Assembly: GCA_017447005.1 (NCBI GenBank)
Contig: JAFSOM010000232.1
Span: forward strand, 1 to 6,393
DNA from: Oscillibacter sp.
GTDB taxonomy: Bacteria > Bacillota > Clostridia > Oscillospirales > Oscillospiraceae
Direction of reading: 5' to 3'
DNA: 6,393 bases
Shown in pieces: positions 1 through 5,934 of this stretch (its first letter is position 1; the number at the start of each line of letters is the position of its first letter). The notes below the pieces were generated by a model, which had not been told where the DNA came from, ran no database searches, and worked only from the letters and a program-made list of their open reading frames with translations. Position numbers and translations under genes: made by a program.

Positions 1-1172
1 CCCGCCGAGCGCAAATCCTTCTCTTCCCTTATCTCAACGGCAAGGAAAAGATAACGGGTAAAGACAATCGCGGCCTGCGCGCACATGGCGTCGTAAGAAA
101 GGGAACGGCATTCGTCCTCCAGTTTTAAAAGAGATTTGCAGGTTTTGAAGAATACCTCAATATCCCAGCGTTTTCCGTAAAGCCGGATGATTTCCTCTTC
201 GCTCAGAGAAATATCCGTACAAATCAGAACCAGATACTCCGAGCGTTTGTTTCTGTTACGGACAAAGACCAGTTTCGCCTGAACGCGCTCTTCCCGACCG
301 ACGCCAACCGTGACGCTCAAAAGATATTTGGAACGTCCGCGCCGCTTTTTGCATTGGGCGTAAATAGAGGCGGCGCTCATCCGTTTTTCCTGGTACTCAT
401 AGAATATCTTAGAGCTTTTCTTGACCATCGCCACGGTTTCCAGTTCCATCTTTTTGAGCGCCAGAATCATCTTGGGGCTGGAAAACCAACGGTCGAACAA
501 AACGTATTTGGCCTTGTAGCCGGCATGAAGCGCAAGCGCGAGAAGGCGAAGGACAACTTCCGTCGCCTTTGTTTGGGAAAGTTCCCGAATTTCCGCCGCA
601 TAGCTTCTTTTGTCGTATGTTTTGGCCTCGACTTTACGGTTTTTCGCGTTTTCCGTGGATAACAGGCAGAAATTAACCGGCAGAAATGTCGCCCCGTCCG
701 ACCATCCCAGCGTCAGCATCCGAAACCCCAGCGTATAGCGATTCCCCGCATGGTCGTACACTCTGGCCAGCAGTTCCACGCATTTGGAACGCGCCCGTTC
801 AAAGACGGAATCATCTATGATAAACGCGCATTCCCGCGCCTCATCTGTCAGGGGCTTTATCGCCGTATGATAAATACGGTAGCTCAGGGTCGTGACAAAG
901 CGGAGCCAGTTGATTTTCACGCTGTTGCGAAAACGATACGCGGTGTCTTTGCGAAATCCCGGCGCCTTTTTCAACAACATATCCAGATACAGGCTCCGAC
1001 CCTGAAACGCCAGCGAAAAGAGATAGGCCAATACCGTAAGAGCGGGAATCCCACGCTCTTTATACGCGTTGCATTCCCGGAGAATCCCGCCGATTTGAAA
1101 GCGTGAAAAAAATCTCCGCATTCTTTCGGAAAAGCCCTTCCCTTTTTCGCCCTCAAATGCTATACTTTCCAT
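1..1172 (-). CDS. IS4-family DDE transposase (3' end cut by window edge)
   Basis: Open for 390 codons from ATG at 1172 to the left window edge, so the C-terminus is missing. The product would cut and rejoin insertion-sequence ends using a metal-binding DDE triad. Visible catalytic candidates are Asp in FIIDDS (about residues 120-121), Asp227 in YVLFDRWFSSP and Glu339 in YGKRWDIEVFFKTCK. The last motif fits exactly the IS4 Y-2-R-3-E-6-K signature (Y332, R335, E339, K346). A basic N-terminus precedes the catalytic core, and the strand-rich stretch between the second Asp and the Glu is the insertion typical of IS4 transposases. The start is supported by AAAGGA about 9 nt upstream in the minus-strand reading. 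No frameshift or stop is visible, so the gene could be intact. The family call is firm; the subgroup is not determined. Confidence 0.93.
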   Translation of the reverse strand, partial: MESIAFEGEKGKGFSERMRRFFSRFQIGGILRECNAYKERGIPALTVLAYLFSLAFQGRSLYLDMLLKKAPGFRKDTAYRFRNSVKINWLRFVTTLSYRIYHTAIKPLTDEARECAFIIDDSVFERARSKCVELLARVYDHAGNRYTLGFRMLTLGWSDGATFLPVNFCLLSTENAKNRKVEAKTYDKRSYAAEIRELSQTKATEVVLRLLALALHAGYKAKYVLFDRWFSSPKMILALKKMELETVAMVKKSSKIFYEYQEKRMSAASIYAQCKKRRGRSKYLLSVTVGVGREERVQAKLVFVRNRNKRSEYLVLICTDISLSEEEIIRLYGKRWDIEVFFKTCKSLLKLEDECRSLSYDAMCAQAAIVFTRYLFLAVEIREEKDLRSA

Positions 1173-1174
1173 AA

Positions 1175-1244
1175 CCGCAAGTCCTTTCTATGGTATTTCA
1201 GTGTTGTGTTTCAACGACATTATACCATACTTTAGGACTTGCGG
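1175..1244. repeat. Inverted repeat upstream of the IS4 transposase
   Basis: The arms are 1175-1196 and 1222-1244, separated by a 25-bp spacer. Both carry CCGCAAGTCCT and TATGGTAT in the same order when one is complemented; they differ by a short mismatch and a 1-bp indel. The proximal arm holds the transposase ribosome-binding site and the distal arm overlaps the -10 box. A transcript starting near 1212 would include only the proximal arm. A read-through transcript from outside would form the whole hairpin and bury the ribosome-binding site. That is a known way for IS elements to limit impinging transcription; applying it here is inference. Part of it may also be the IS terminal region. Confidence 0.6.
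1219..1227 (-). promoter_or_regulatory. Extended -10 promoter of the IS4 transposase
   Basis: Read on the minus strand, this is TGG followed by a perfect TATAAT, i.e. an extended -10 (TGnTATAAT). It lies about 47 bp upstream of the transposase ATG and points at it. No good -35 is seen 17 bp further up, which is common for extended -10 promoters. It overlaps the distal arm of the inverted repeat at 1175-1244. Confidence 0.55.
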
Positions 1245-1264
1245 CTTGCTATTTTATTAAATTC

Positions 1265-1434
1265 GGCGTGTCCCATTTTCACTGAACAATAGCGAACATT
1301 TTTGAAGCTCTAACTCCCCTTAGAAATTCGGATTTTTGAAGAATTTATCCTGTATTTTCCCATTGCGGCGAAAAACAGTTTGAAAAACCGGATTTCCCCT
1401 CTTGGGAAAGTATTCGCTATATTTGGGACACGCC
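1265..1434. mobile_element. 170-bp MITE with 8-bp target duplication
   Basis: A short non-coding element bounded by perfect 11-bp terminal inverted repeats, GGCGTGTCCCA at 1265-1275 and its complement at 1424-1434. A second matching subterminal block, ATAGCGAA, occurs inside both ends. It is flanked directly by an exact 8-bp direct repeat, TTAAATTC (1257-1264 and 1435-1442), which reads as a target-site duplication. Within it I see no ORF with a good start. An 8-bp duplication is the size made by IS1595-family transposases, and such a transposase lies 70 bp downstream. The element is therefore probably non-autonomous and mobilised in trans. Confidence 0.8.
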
Positions 1435-1489
1435 TTAAATTCCTCCAAAAAGTTGCAAATTTACATCTGCGAAGTTTGAGTAACTATAT

Positions 1490-1496
1490 AAGGAGG
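1490..1496 (+). promoter_or_regulatory. Shine-Dalgarno site of the IS1595 transposase
   Basis: AAGGAGG lies 7 nt before the ATG at 1504, a near-ideal ribosome-binding site that fixes the start. TTTACA at 1460-1465 with CTATAT at 1484-1489 (18-bp spacer) could be a promoter. It would start transcription inside or just after this site, so the real promoter may lie further upstream. Confidence 0.7.
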
Positions 1497-1503
1497 GGAG
1501 AGC

Positions 1504-2514
1504 ATGACGGACTATGAAATGATTTGTCAGGAAAGCAGGAATCTTTCCGCAGAAGAACAGGCGCGAGTCCTGCAATATATCCAGCAAATCCAAAACAAAA
1601 ACAGCGGCGGAAAAGCGGAGCGGGAAAAGCCGGAGCATTGTCCACGCTGCGGCGGAAGTTCCGTTATCCGTTTTGGCCACAAGCGAGGCAAACAACGCTT
1701 CTGTTGCAAGGATTGCGGCGGGGTGTTCATGGTCAGTAGCGGTACAATTATGGAAAATTCCCATTATGATGAGGAAATCTGGAGCGAAGCGGTCGCCGAT
1801 ACGCTGGACGGCTTTGTTTCCCTTGACGAGACCGCCCAAAGGCTGGGGATGTCCCACGACGCCGCTTTTCATATGCGCCATAAGATTCTGATGTCTATGG
1901 AAGCGCGTGAAAAAGCCAGTCCGACCCAACTGGGAGGCATTTCGGAACTTGACGAAACTTATGTCCTTGAAAGCCTGAAAGGGCGTAAATTTCCCGAAAA
2001 TGCGTCCAGAGAACCGAGAAACCACGGCGAGAAAGCGACCCAAAGGGGAATTTCAAATGAGCAAATCTGTATTATGACGGGCGTTGAGCGCAACGGAGGC
2101 TCCGCCTATGCCGTTACGCTCAACCGCGCCCATCCGAGCGCCGGGGAAATCAAGACGGCGTTTCAGGGACATATTGAAACCGGATGCGTTGCGTTTACCG
2201 ATGGGCTGAAAGGCTATGGGCATTTGGAGGAAATCGCCGACTGCGTGATTGAGAGCGTGGACAGACAGGAGCAAAAGAACGCAGGAACCGCGAATTTGAA
2301 CAACGTCAACAATTTCCATTCGTATATTCACGAACGTTACTCTCATTACCGCGGAGTGGCGATTCAATATATCAACCGTTATAACAGCCTGTTCTCCACC
2401 GTATATCGGGCGAAAGAATCTTTTTCTCATGTCGCTGACGCTATTTTGCACAGTATTAGCGCTCATGTGTTCTCTTGTTGGGATGTCCACCACACCGCTT
2501 TGGTAATAATTTGA
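1504..2514 (+). CDS. IS1595-family (ISXO2-like) transposase
   Basis: A 336-aa protein. Residues 1-40 look helical. A zinc ribbon follows, with C46-x2-C49 and C68-x2-C71, then a helix-turn-helix-like segment (about 105-125, ETAQRLGMSHDAAFHMRHKI) and the catalytic core. Core candidates are D150 in SELDET, D233 in AFTDGLKGYG and the block VNNFHSYIHERYSHYRGV (268-285), which matches the VN-x-HS...RG pattern of the family. In this family the third catalytic residue is often Asn rather than Glu, and N269/N270 fits. The order of zinc ribbon then DDE/N core and the length are normal for IS1595 elements. It has a strong ribosome-binding site and no internal stop. Its C-terminal 30 residues are less typical. 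I find no matching terminal repeats around the gene itself; the clear repeats nearby belong to two short MITEs. Confidence 0.92.
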   Translation: MTDYEMICQESRNLSAEEQARVLQYIQQIQNKNSGGKAEREKPEHCPRCGGSSVIRFGHKRGKQRFCCKDCGGVFMVSSGTIMENSHYDEEIWSEAVADTLDGFVSLDETAQRLGMSHDAAFHMRHKILMSMEAREKASPTQLGGISELDETYVLESLKGRKFPENASREPRNHGEKATQRGISNEQICIMTGVERNGGSAYAVTLNRAHPSAGEIKTAFQGHIETGCVAFTDGLKGYGHLEEIADCVIESVDRQEQKNAGTANLNNVNNFHSYIHERYSHYRGVAIQYINRYNSLFSTVYRAKESFSHVADAILHSISAHVFSCWDVHHTALVII

Positions 2515-2541
2515 CTACCGACCCACTTCCTGACTAACGCC

Positions 2542-2641
2542 ATTTGCTCATGCGGTGAAACAGAACACGGCACAAAAAGACCGTCCAATCTTTCACAGGC
2601 TCTTCATCTTTCCGCGACATTTATCGGCTGTCATTCAATTT
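2542..2641. repeat. Dispersed direct repeat, copy A
   Basis: Matches 3230-3326. The 80-bp core 2562-2641 aligns without gaps to 3247-3326 with 12 differences (85% identity). The match continues with a 3-bp indel to ATTTGCTC at 2542. On the minus strand a 28-codon ORF (2620 down to 2534) reads through it and contains KDWTVFLCRVLF, which copy B shares. Upstream of that ORF this copy has an in-frame TAA where copy B has TAT. Confidence 0.75.
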
Positions 2642-2658
2642 GTCTGGTTCAGAAAAAG

Positions 2659-2816
2659 GGCGTGTTCCCAATCCAGCGAATTTTTCCAAAGGCGAAAATC
2701 TGAAATTTCAAATCATCAAACTCAGAAAAGCCATTTTTATTCAGATTTCAAGCCGATTTTGGTATAAATTCGCAAAAATGGCAATTCGCTCATTCCATGC
2801 TTTTGGGGAACACACC
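2659..2816. mobile_element. 158-bp diverged MITE with 8-bp target duplication
   Basis: The left end is GGCGTGTTCCCA (2659-2670). The right end, complemented, is GGTGTGTTCCCCA (2816 down to 2804). This is an imperfect inverted pair with the same core as the MITE at 1265-1434. AGCGAA occurs inside both ends, again as in that MITE. An exact 8-bp direct repeat AGAAAAAG flanks it (2651-2658 and 2817-2824). Internally, GCCATTTTT and AAAAATGGC form a smaller inverted repeat. There is no coding capacity. The imperfect ends suggest an older insertion than the first MITE. Confidence 0.68.
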
Positions 2817-2923
2817 AGAAAAAGTGTTAAAGAAAAATGATATATTTGTTCTATTGTGCATAATTGCCAAACGATTTACGGGCTTCCCAGATGTCTCTAT
2901 CAAGCGAGGCTTCAAATTTGCCT

Positions 2924-3002
2924 AATTTTTCTGCCATTTTTCATAAAAGTGACAGAAAAATTCGCCTTTTTGCAACCACTTTTGATTAGGCCTAAAAAGT
3001 GG
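2924..3002. repeat. Cluster of inverted repeats
   Basis: Two hairpin-forming repeats lie side by side. AATTTTTCTG (2924-2933) pairs perfectly with CAGAAAAATT (2953-2962) across a 19-nt spacer. CCACTTTT (2976-2983) pairs with AAAAGTGG (2995-3002), and TTAGGCCTAA, a perfect palindrome, sits at 2986-2995 between and into the second arm. The stems are AT-rich without a following T-run, so a rho-independent terminator is not well supported. They may be part of another decayed short element. Confidence 0.45.
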
Positions 3003-3229
3003 CTACAAAACCGCTTCATTTTAATGCTAAATTTCTCCTTGAAAACCTCAAAGTGGCGGCAAAATTAACTGGTTTTTCTGTCAACTATAAAATAAGAAAA
3101 TCCGGCAATTTGACGAAAGCGTGCGCCTGCCATAGACAAAATCGAGAAATTGTCCGTTACAATCGAATTTTCATCCGGCTTTTTGCGTGACTTTCCAATT
3201 CTCCGCGTATTTCGATAAAGATTTCTTCA

Positions 3230-3326
3230 ATTTGCTCGTATAGAAGAGAACACGGCACAAAAAGACTGTCCAATCCTTCATAGATTGCTCATCTTTCCGC
3301 GTCGCATATCGGCTGTTATTCAATTT
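3230..3326. repeat. Dispersed direct repeat, copy B
   Basis: Second copy of the repeat at 2542-2641, in the same orientation and about 690 bp away. The minus-strand frame here stays open for 60 codons (3353 down to 3171) and carries KDWTVFLCRVLF. Within that stretch the two copies differ only at third codon positions, and the indel between copies is 3 bp. This hints at an old coding sequence. Across the rest of the core most differences are non-synonymous, so I do not call a gene. Confidence 0.72.
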
Positions 3327-3399
3327 TCGCTTCGTAACAGAGGACAAATTCATTTCTGCGGTCTATCGGGTTTCACGTCTTCATTGAGGAGGTTCAAAG

Positions 3400-3414
3400 G
3401 GGGCGCTACGCCCC
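3400..3414. repeat. GC-rich 6-bp hairpin
   Basis: GGGGCG, loop CTA, CGCCCC: a perfect 6-bp stem with a 3-nt loop, extendable by a G-T pair. There is no T-tract on either side, so it is a weak terminator candidate. It could equally be a palindromic repeat unit. Confidence 0.4.
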
Positions 3415-3423
3415 TGACCGTAC

Positions 3424-3470
3424 TGCTCCAACCTAAAATGCTCCTACCTAAAAATGCTCCGACCTAAATA
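3424..3470. repeat. Three-unit 15-16 bp tandem repeat
   Basis: Units at 3424-3438, 3439-3454 and 3455-3470 follow the pattern TGCTCC-N-ACCTAAA with an A-rich tail. The variable base is A, T and G in turn. There are only three units and no unique spacers, so this is a small tandem repeat and not a CRISPR array. Confidence 0.6.
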
Positions 3471-3576
3471 CGCGTTGATTATACGTCAGTGCAAGCCCTT
3501 TGTAAACTTGACGTTTTGTCCGCAATAAATGGGGACAGACAGCGGGAGCGTCGCACAGGCCGAGCGGGACGGATAG

Positions 3577-3866
3577 TCAGAAAATCTGCCCCGGCAGTTT
3601 CAATTTCTCTTTCGGCGGGAATTGCGCGTCGAAACGCTCAAACGCCTCCGGCTCGGCTCACGTTCCGCGACAAAATATCCATCAAGCGGCGCGTATTCTC
3701 CGCTGACGCCGTTCAGGTATCCCGGAATTAACTCCTTGCACAGGAAAAAGGACGCGTCCGCGCCTTCCGGCAGTCCGTGATAACGAACGCCGAACGCGCT
3801 GATAATAAAGAATGAGGCAGGAGAGCCGCGTCGTAGCTTTTTCAGGAGGCGCGAAATGGAAAAAGT
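3577..3866 (-). pseudogene. Frameshifted gene remnant, unknown product
   Basis: On the minus strand a frame open from 3866 to a stop at 3600-3602 reads like real protein in its first two thirds, with segments FIISAFGVRYHGLPEGADAS and ELIPGYLNGVSGEYAPLDGY. It then becomes Arg/Ser-rich. At that point an adjacent frame takes over with PEAFERFDAQFPPKEKLKL and PGQIF, ending at TGA 3577-3579. One missing base near 3660 would join the two. There is no start codon with a ribosome-binding site, and an in-frame TAA lies just upstream at 3867-3869, so the 5' part is also lost. Codon use (GCG, CTG, CCG) resembles the operon immediately upstream on the same strand, so it may once have been that operon's last gene. 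I do not recognise the family. Confidence 0.55.
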
Positions 3867-3873
3867 TTACGAC
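3830..3873 (+). other. Imperfect palindrome with SD and ATG in its loop
   Basis: The arms are GTCGTA-GC-TTTTTC (3830-3843) and GAAAAA-GTT-TACGAC (3859-3873), 12 pairs with a small internal bulge. On the plus strand the loop contains AGGAGG followed 6 nt later by ATG (3856-3858), opening a 10-codon ORF that ends at TAG 3886-3888. That ORF runs antisense into the last codons of the coiled-coil gene. It could be the 5' stub of a lost plus-strand gene, a structured leader, an operator, or a 3' structure for the minus-strand operon. The sequence does not decide between these. Confidence 0.35.
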
Positions 3874-3877
3874 ATCT

Positions 3878-5092
3878 TCAACAGTTAGGTTCAAACTTTA
3901 GTTCAGAATCAGAGTTAAGAAGTCCGTTTCCCTCTAAAATAGTTCTCTGTATGGTGCCATTGACGGCCTCGCGCCAGCGAATGATTCGCCCAATCTGCTG
4001 TTCTGCCGCGTCCAATTCTTCTCCGATTCGATTCATAGTTTTCCTGAGCGTCGAATTTCGCAGAAGGGGGGACGCATTTTCCTGAAGGAGTGCCAAAGAC
4101 ACATCGTCATCCTGATACTGCATCCGCAGGGCGTTGAGTTCCTCACGCGCCTGTTGACAGTCCATAGAGCGAATTTCCTTCAGTTCATTCAGTTTTTCTA
4201 TCTGCGTTTCTATGGATTTCAAATCAGAATCCAGCGTTTTCACATTCTGTGAAATGGTTTCCAATTCCGCCGTCCGGGTTTGGACTGCCCGTGTTTTTTC
4301 TTGAAGCGCCGCATTCAAATGTTCCAAATCGACCTGCAAACTCTCCGCCAGATGTTCAAGACTGCCGGAAAGCGAAGTCTGCAACTGCGCGTTGCGCCGC
4401 TGTTCCTGCTCGAACTGTTCCCGCATTCGTGCGAGGTTTTCCCGCGCTTGATTGCGTTCGTTTTGCGCCTCTTCCAGTTCCAGCTGAACCCGTTCCAGCT
4501 CCTCCGCCGCATTCGGAGGGGAGGGCACTTCCAGTGGCTGGGGCGGGATATGGATTTCGTTTCCGCTTTCCTCTGTACTGCCGTTTGGCGGGACGACATG
4601 GAACAGAGGGGCAGAGGGAGGGGAGGGTTCCGACACGGGGCGGAAGGTTTGTCCGGAATCGGAAACAACCGTAATTTTCTGATTCGGCGTAATCTCCAGA
4701 GAGCGGACATTTTCCGCCGTCCATTCCGGACCGCCGTCAATGCGGGATTGCAAATCAACCGTCCCCGCTTGGAAATGGATTTGGAGAAATCCCGGCGGGA
4801 GCTGACTGGCGGCGCGTTCGTATTGCGCCGTGACGGGGAGCGCCCGCGCCCACGCGATATTGTATCGCAAAGTCAATTCACAGGTCTGATTCCGCTGGCG
4901 GCTGACTACCGCCCAGTTACGGAATTTGTAAAACTCGTGCCGCCGGTTGTCCAAGCCAAGCGTCTTGTGATGTCCGAGTCGGTCGTCCAACTCAATCGCA
5001 CCCGCAGTGCGCAACGCAAAATGGTAGGTTGCGTATTCCCGAAAATCCGCGTATAGATGTTCTGTCCGTCTCATCATAATCATTACCGCCAT
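3878..5092 (-). CDS. Proline-rich, coiled-coil protein of unknown function
   Basis: Encodes 404 aa from the ATG at 5092. Residues about 8-150 form a mixed, strand-rich globular region with no motif I recognise. Residues 152-193 are a proline-rich linker (SEPSPPSAPLF, PPQPLEVPSPP). Residues about 195-325 are a long heptad-rich coiled coil full of E, Q, R and L, with a second short helical stretch at about 350-390. There is no signal peptide or membrane span, so it is probably cytoplasmic and oligomeric. The start codon overlaps the last 10 bases of the kinase-like gene, implying translational coupling. In-frame ATGs at 5083 (as TAATG) and 5077 are alternatives; GGCGG 8 nt before 5077 favours the latter. 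The C-terminal codons overlap the palindrome at 3830-3873 and may have been altered by a junction there. By context it is a scaffold partner of the preceding genes; this is inference. Confidence 0.85.
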   Translation of the reverse strand: MAVMIMMRRTEHLYADFREYATYHFALRTAGAIELDDRLGHHKTLGLDNRRHEFYKFRNWAVVSRQRNQTCELTLRYNIAWARALPVTAQYERAASQLPPGFLQIHFQAGTVDLQSRIDGGPEWTAENVRSLEITPNQKITVVSDSGQTFRPVSEPSPPSAPLFHVVPPNGSTEESGNEIHIPPQPLEVPSPPNAAEELERVQLELEEAQNERNQARENLARMREQFEQEQRRNAQLQTSLSGSLEHLAESLQVDLEHLNAALQEKTRAVQTRTAELETISQNVKTLDSDLKSIETQIEKLNELKEIRSMDCQQAREELNALRMQYQDDDVSLALLQENASPLLRNSTLRKTMNRIGEELDAAEQQIGRIIRWREAVNGTIQRTILEGNGLLNSDSELKFEPNC

Positions 5093-5895
5093 GTTCTTTT
5101 GATTTTGAATCCTTGCGGCGACAGACGCGCCAAGTCCACATTGAGCGAGTGCCGCCCCGGCCGATACAGGACGCGGATTGGAGAAGTCACGGGGCGATAC
5201 CAGACGCCATTTAAGAGGATTCGCCCCGAAGGCTCCAAGTCCTCCACATCTTCCCGCATGGATTCCACGTCCCTTTCCCCGACTATGCGACCGTCGCAGA
5301 GGAAACGCACCCGGATTGTTCCCGGCATATGTTCCGGGAGATATTGCAGGAACGCGGAGATTCCCTCTTCACGGGCGGCGGGGCTTACCGCCGTCATTTT
5401 GGCAACCGCGTCGGCGAAGGGAATGTTTTGCGCCTCATTCGCCTGAATGACGGATGTCCGCTGACGGATATGCCTGTCTATGTCTAAAATAGACACGTCG
5501 TTTTGAGCATAGTAATCCGTCCGGTAGTACATATAATAGGCAATCATCCCAAGCAGAAACCAGCTCTGCGGAGCATTCATCACAGCGTTTCCTCCCGCCA
5601 AAACGTTCCGAATCAATTCAGGCGGCAACATCAAAAGATTCCGGCTCTCCTCCACAGCGTTTCCTCCCGTCAAAACGTGCCGAACCGATTCAGACGGCAA
5701 CATCAAAGGATTCCGGCTCTCCTCGTTCTGCGCGGGAGGGTCGAGAATCAAATTGTCCTCGTCCAGCAGAATTTCCGCCGGGTCAAATCCGACGGGTCTG
5801 CCCAAATCAACGCGGTTAATCAAGGAAAGCAGAATATCGCACTTTTCCTCGTCCGAAAGCCCGGCGAGCGTTTTTTCTTGCAAAGATTGTGGCAT
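5083..5895 (-). CDS. Putative kinase-like C-lobe protein (pseudokinase candidate)
   Basis: 270 aa from ATG 5895, chosen because GGAGG lies 5 nt upstream. An in-frame ATG at 5907 gives 274 aa but has a poor site. In the 274-aa numbering, several blocks resemble a eukaryotic-like protein kinase C-lobe in the right order. EILLDEDNLILD (45-56) is like the NILLDEDG...D stretch after the catalytic loop. MLPPELI (93-99) resembles the APE motif, SWFLLGMIAYY (115-125) the DxWxLG helix, and KMTAVSPAAREEG (170-182) the KMTxxDPxxR segment. The N-lobe, glycine loop, catalytic Lys and HRD Asp are absent, so phosphotransfer is unlikely. Residues 62-85 and 86-109 are a tandem duplication spanning the APE-like segment. 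The C-terminal ~75 residues form a separate strand-rich domain. The kinase relation is my reading by eye, not a search result. It may be an adaptor for the coiled-coil protein encoded next. Confidence 0.8.
   Translation of the reverse strand: MPQSLQEKTLAGLSDEEKCDILLSLINRVDLGRPVGFDPAEILLDEDNLILDPPAQNEESRNPLMLPSESVRHVLTGGNAVEESRNLLMLPPELIRNVLAGGNAVMNAPQSWFLLGMIAYYMYYRTDYYAQNDVSILDIDRHIRQRTSVIQANEAQNIPFADAVAKMTAVSPAAREEGISAFLQYLPEHMPGTIRVRFLCDGRIVGERDVESMREDVEDLEPSGRILLNGVWYRPVTSPIRVLYRPGRHSLNVDLARLSPQGFKIKRTWR
5581..5724 (-). repeat. 72-bp tandem duplication inside a gene
   Basis: Two adjacent 72-bp units (5581-5652 and 5653-5724) differ at only 6 positions (92% identity). The unit is exactly 24 codons, so the reading frame of the kinase-like gene is kept. 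Each unit encodes EESRN..LMLP.E..R.VL.GGNAV. The copy nearer the C-terminus keeps the more canonical PPEL; the other has PSES. Confidence 0.95.
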
Positions 5896-5934
5896 GGCTT
5901 CCTCCATTCCAACTGGACGCGCAAGCGCCGCGAT

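Larger units (their letters stand above)
2515..3576. other. AT-rich gene-free region with mobile-element debris
   Basis: About 1.06 kb with no convincing gene on either strand. Short open frames here lack ribosome-binding sites and conserved motifs. The region holds a diverged MITE (2659-2816), two copies of a ~100-bp direct repeat (2542-2641 and 3230-3326), a cluster of inverted repeats (2924-3002), a GC hairpin (3400-3414) and a three-unit tandem repeat (3424-3470). In the stretches 2825-2920 and 3003-3229 I see nothing definite apart from AT-rich sequence. The region looks like accumulated insertion and decay. Confidence 0.6.

Noticed and set aside
354..1106. Plus-strand open frames at 354-662 and 750-1106
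   Set aside because: They lie antisense to the IS4 transposase, whose minus-strand frame shows full catalytic motifs; they have no ribosome-binding sites or recognisable domains.
971..1156. Minus-strand 61-codon frame
   Set aside because: It is in a different frame from the transposase over the same bases and carries none of its motifs.
1435..2493. Minus-strand frames of 202 and 146 codons
   Set aside because: They are mirror frames of the IS1595 transposase gene, which has the zinc ribbon, DDE core and a strong RBS on the plus strand.
1265..2816. One 1.55-kb IS1595 element bounded by the outer ends of the two MITEs
   Set aside because: Each MITE has its own perfect 8-bp duplication (TTAAATTC and AGAAAAAG) and the outermost flanks do not match, so they are two separate insertions.
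2976..3002. Rho-independent terminator for the IS1595 gene
   Set aside because: The stem is AT-rich, has no T-run after it and is about 460 bp past the stop codon.
3424..3470. Possible CRISPR fragment
   Set aside because: The units are contiguous with no spacers and there are only three; it is a short tandem repeat.
3490..3731. Plus-strand 80-codon frame at 3489-3731
   Set aside because: It is Arg-rich with no RBS and overlaps the better-supported minus-strand gene remnant.
4249..5056. Plus-strand frames of 141 and 258 codons
   Set aside because: They are antisense to the 404-aa coiled-coil gene. The minus-strand product has a clear heptad pattern and is coupled to the upstream gene, while these are Arg/Pro-rich shadows.
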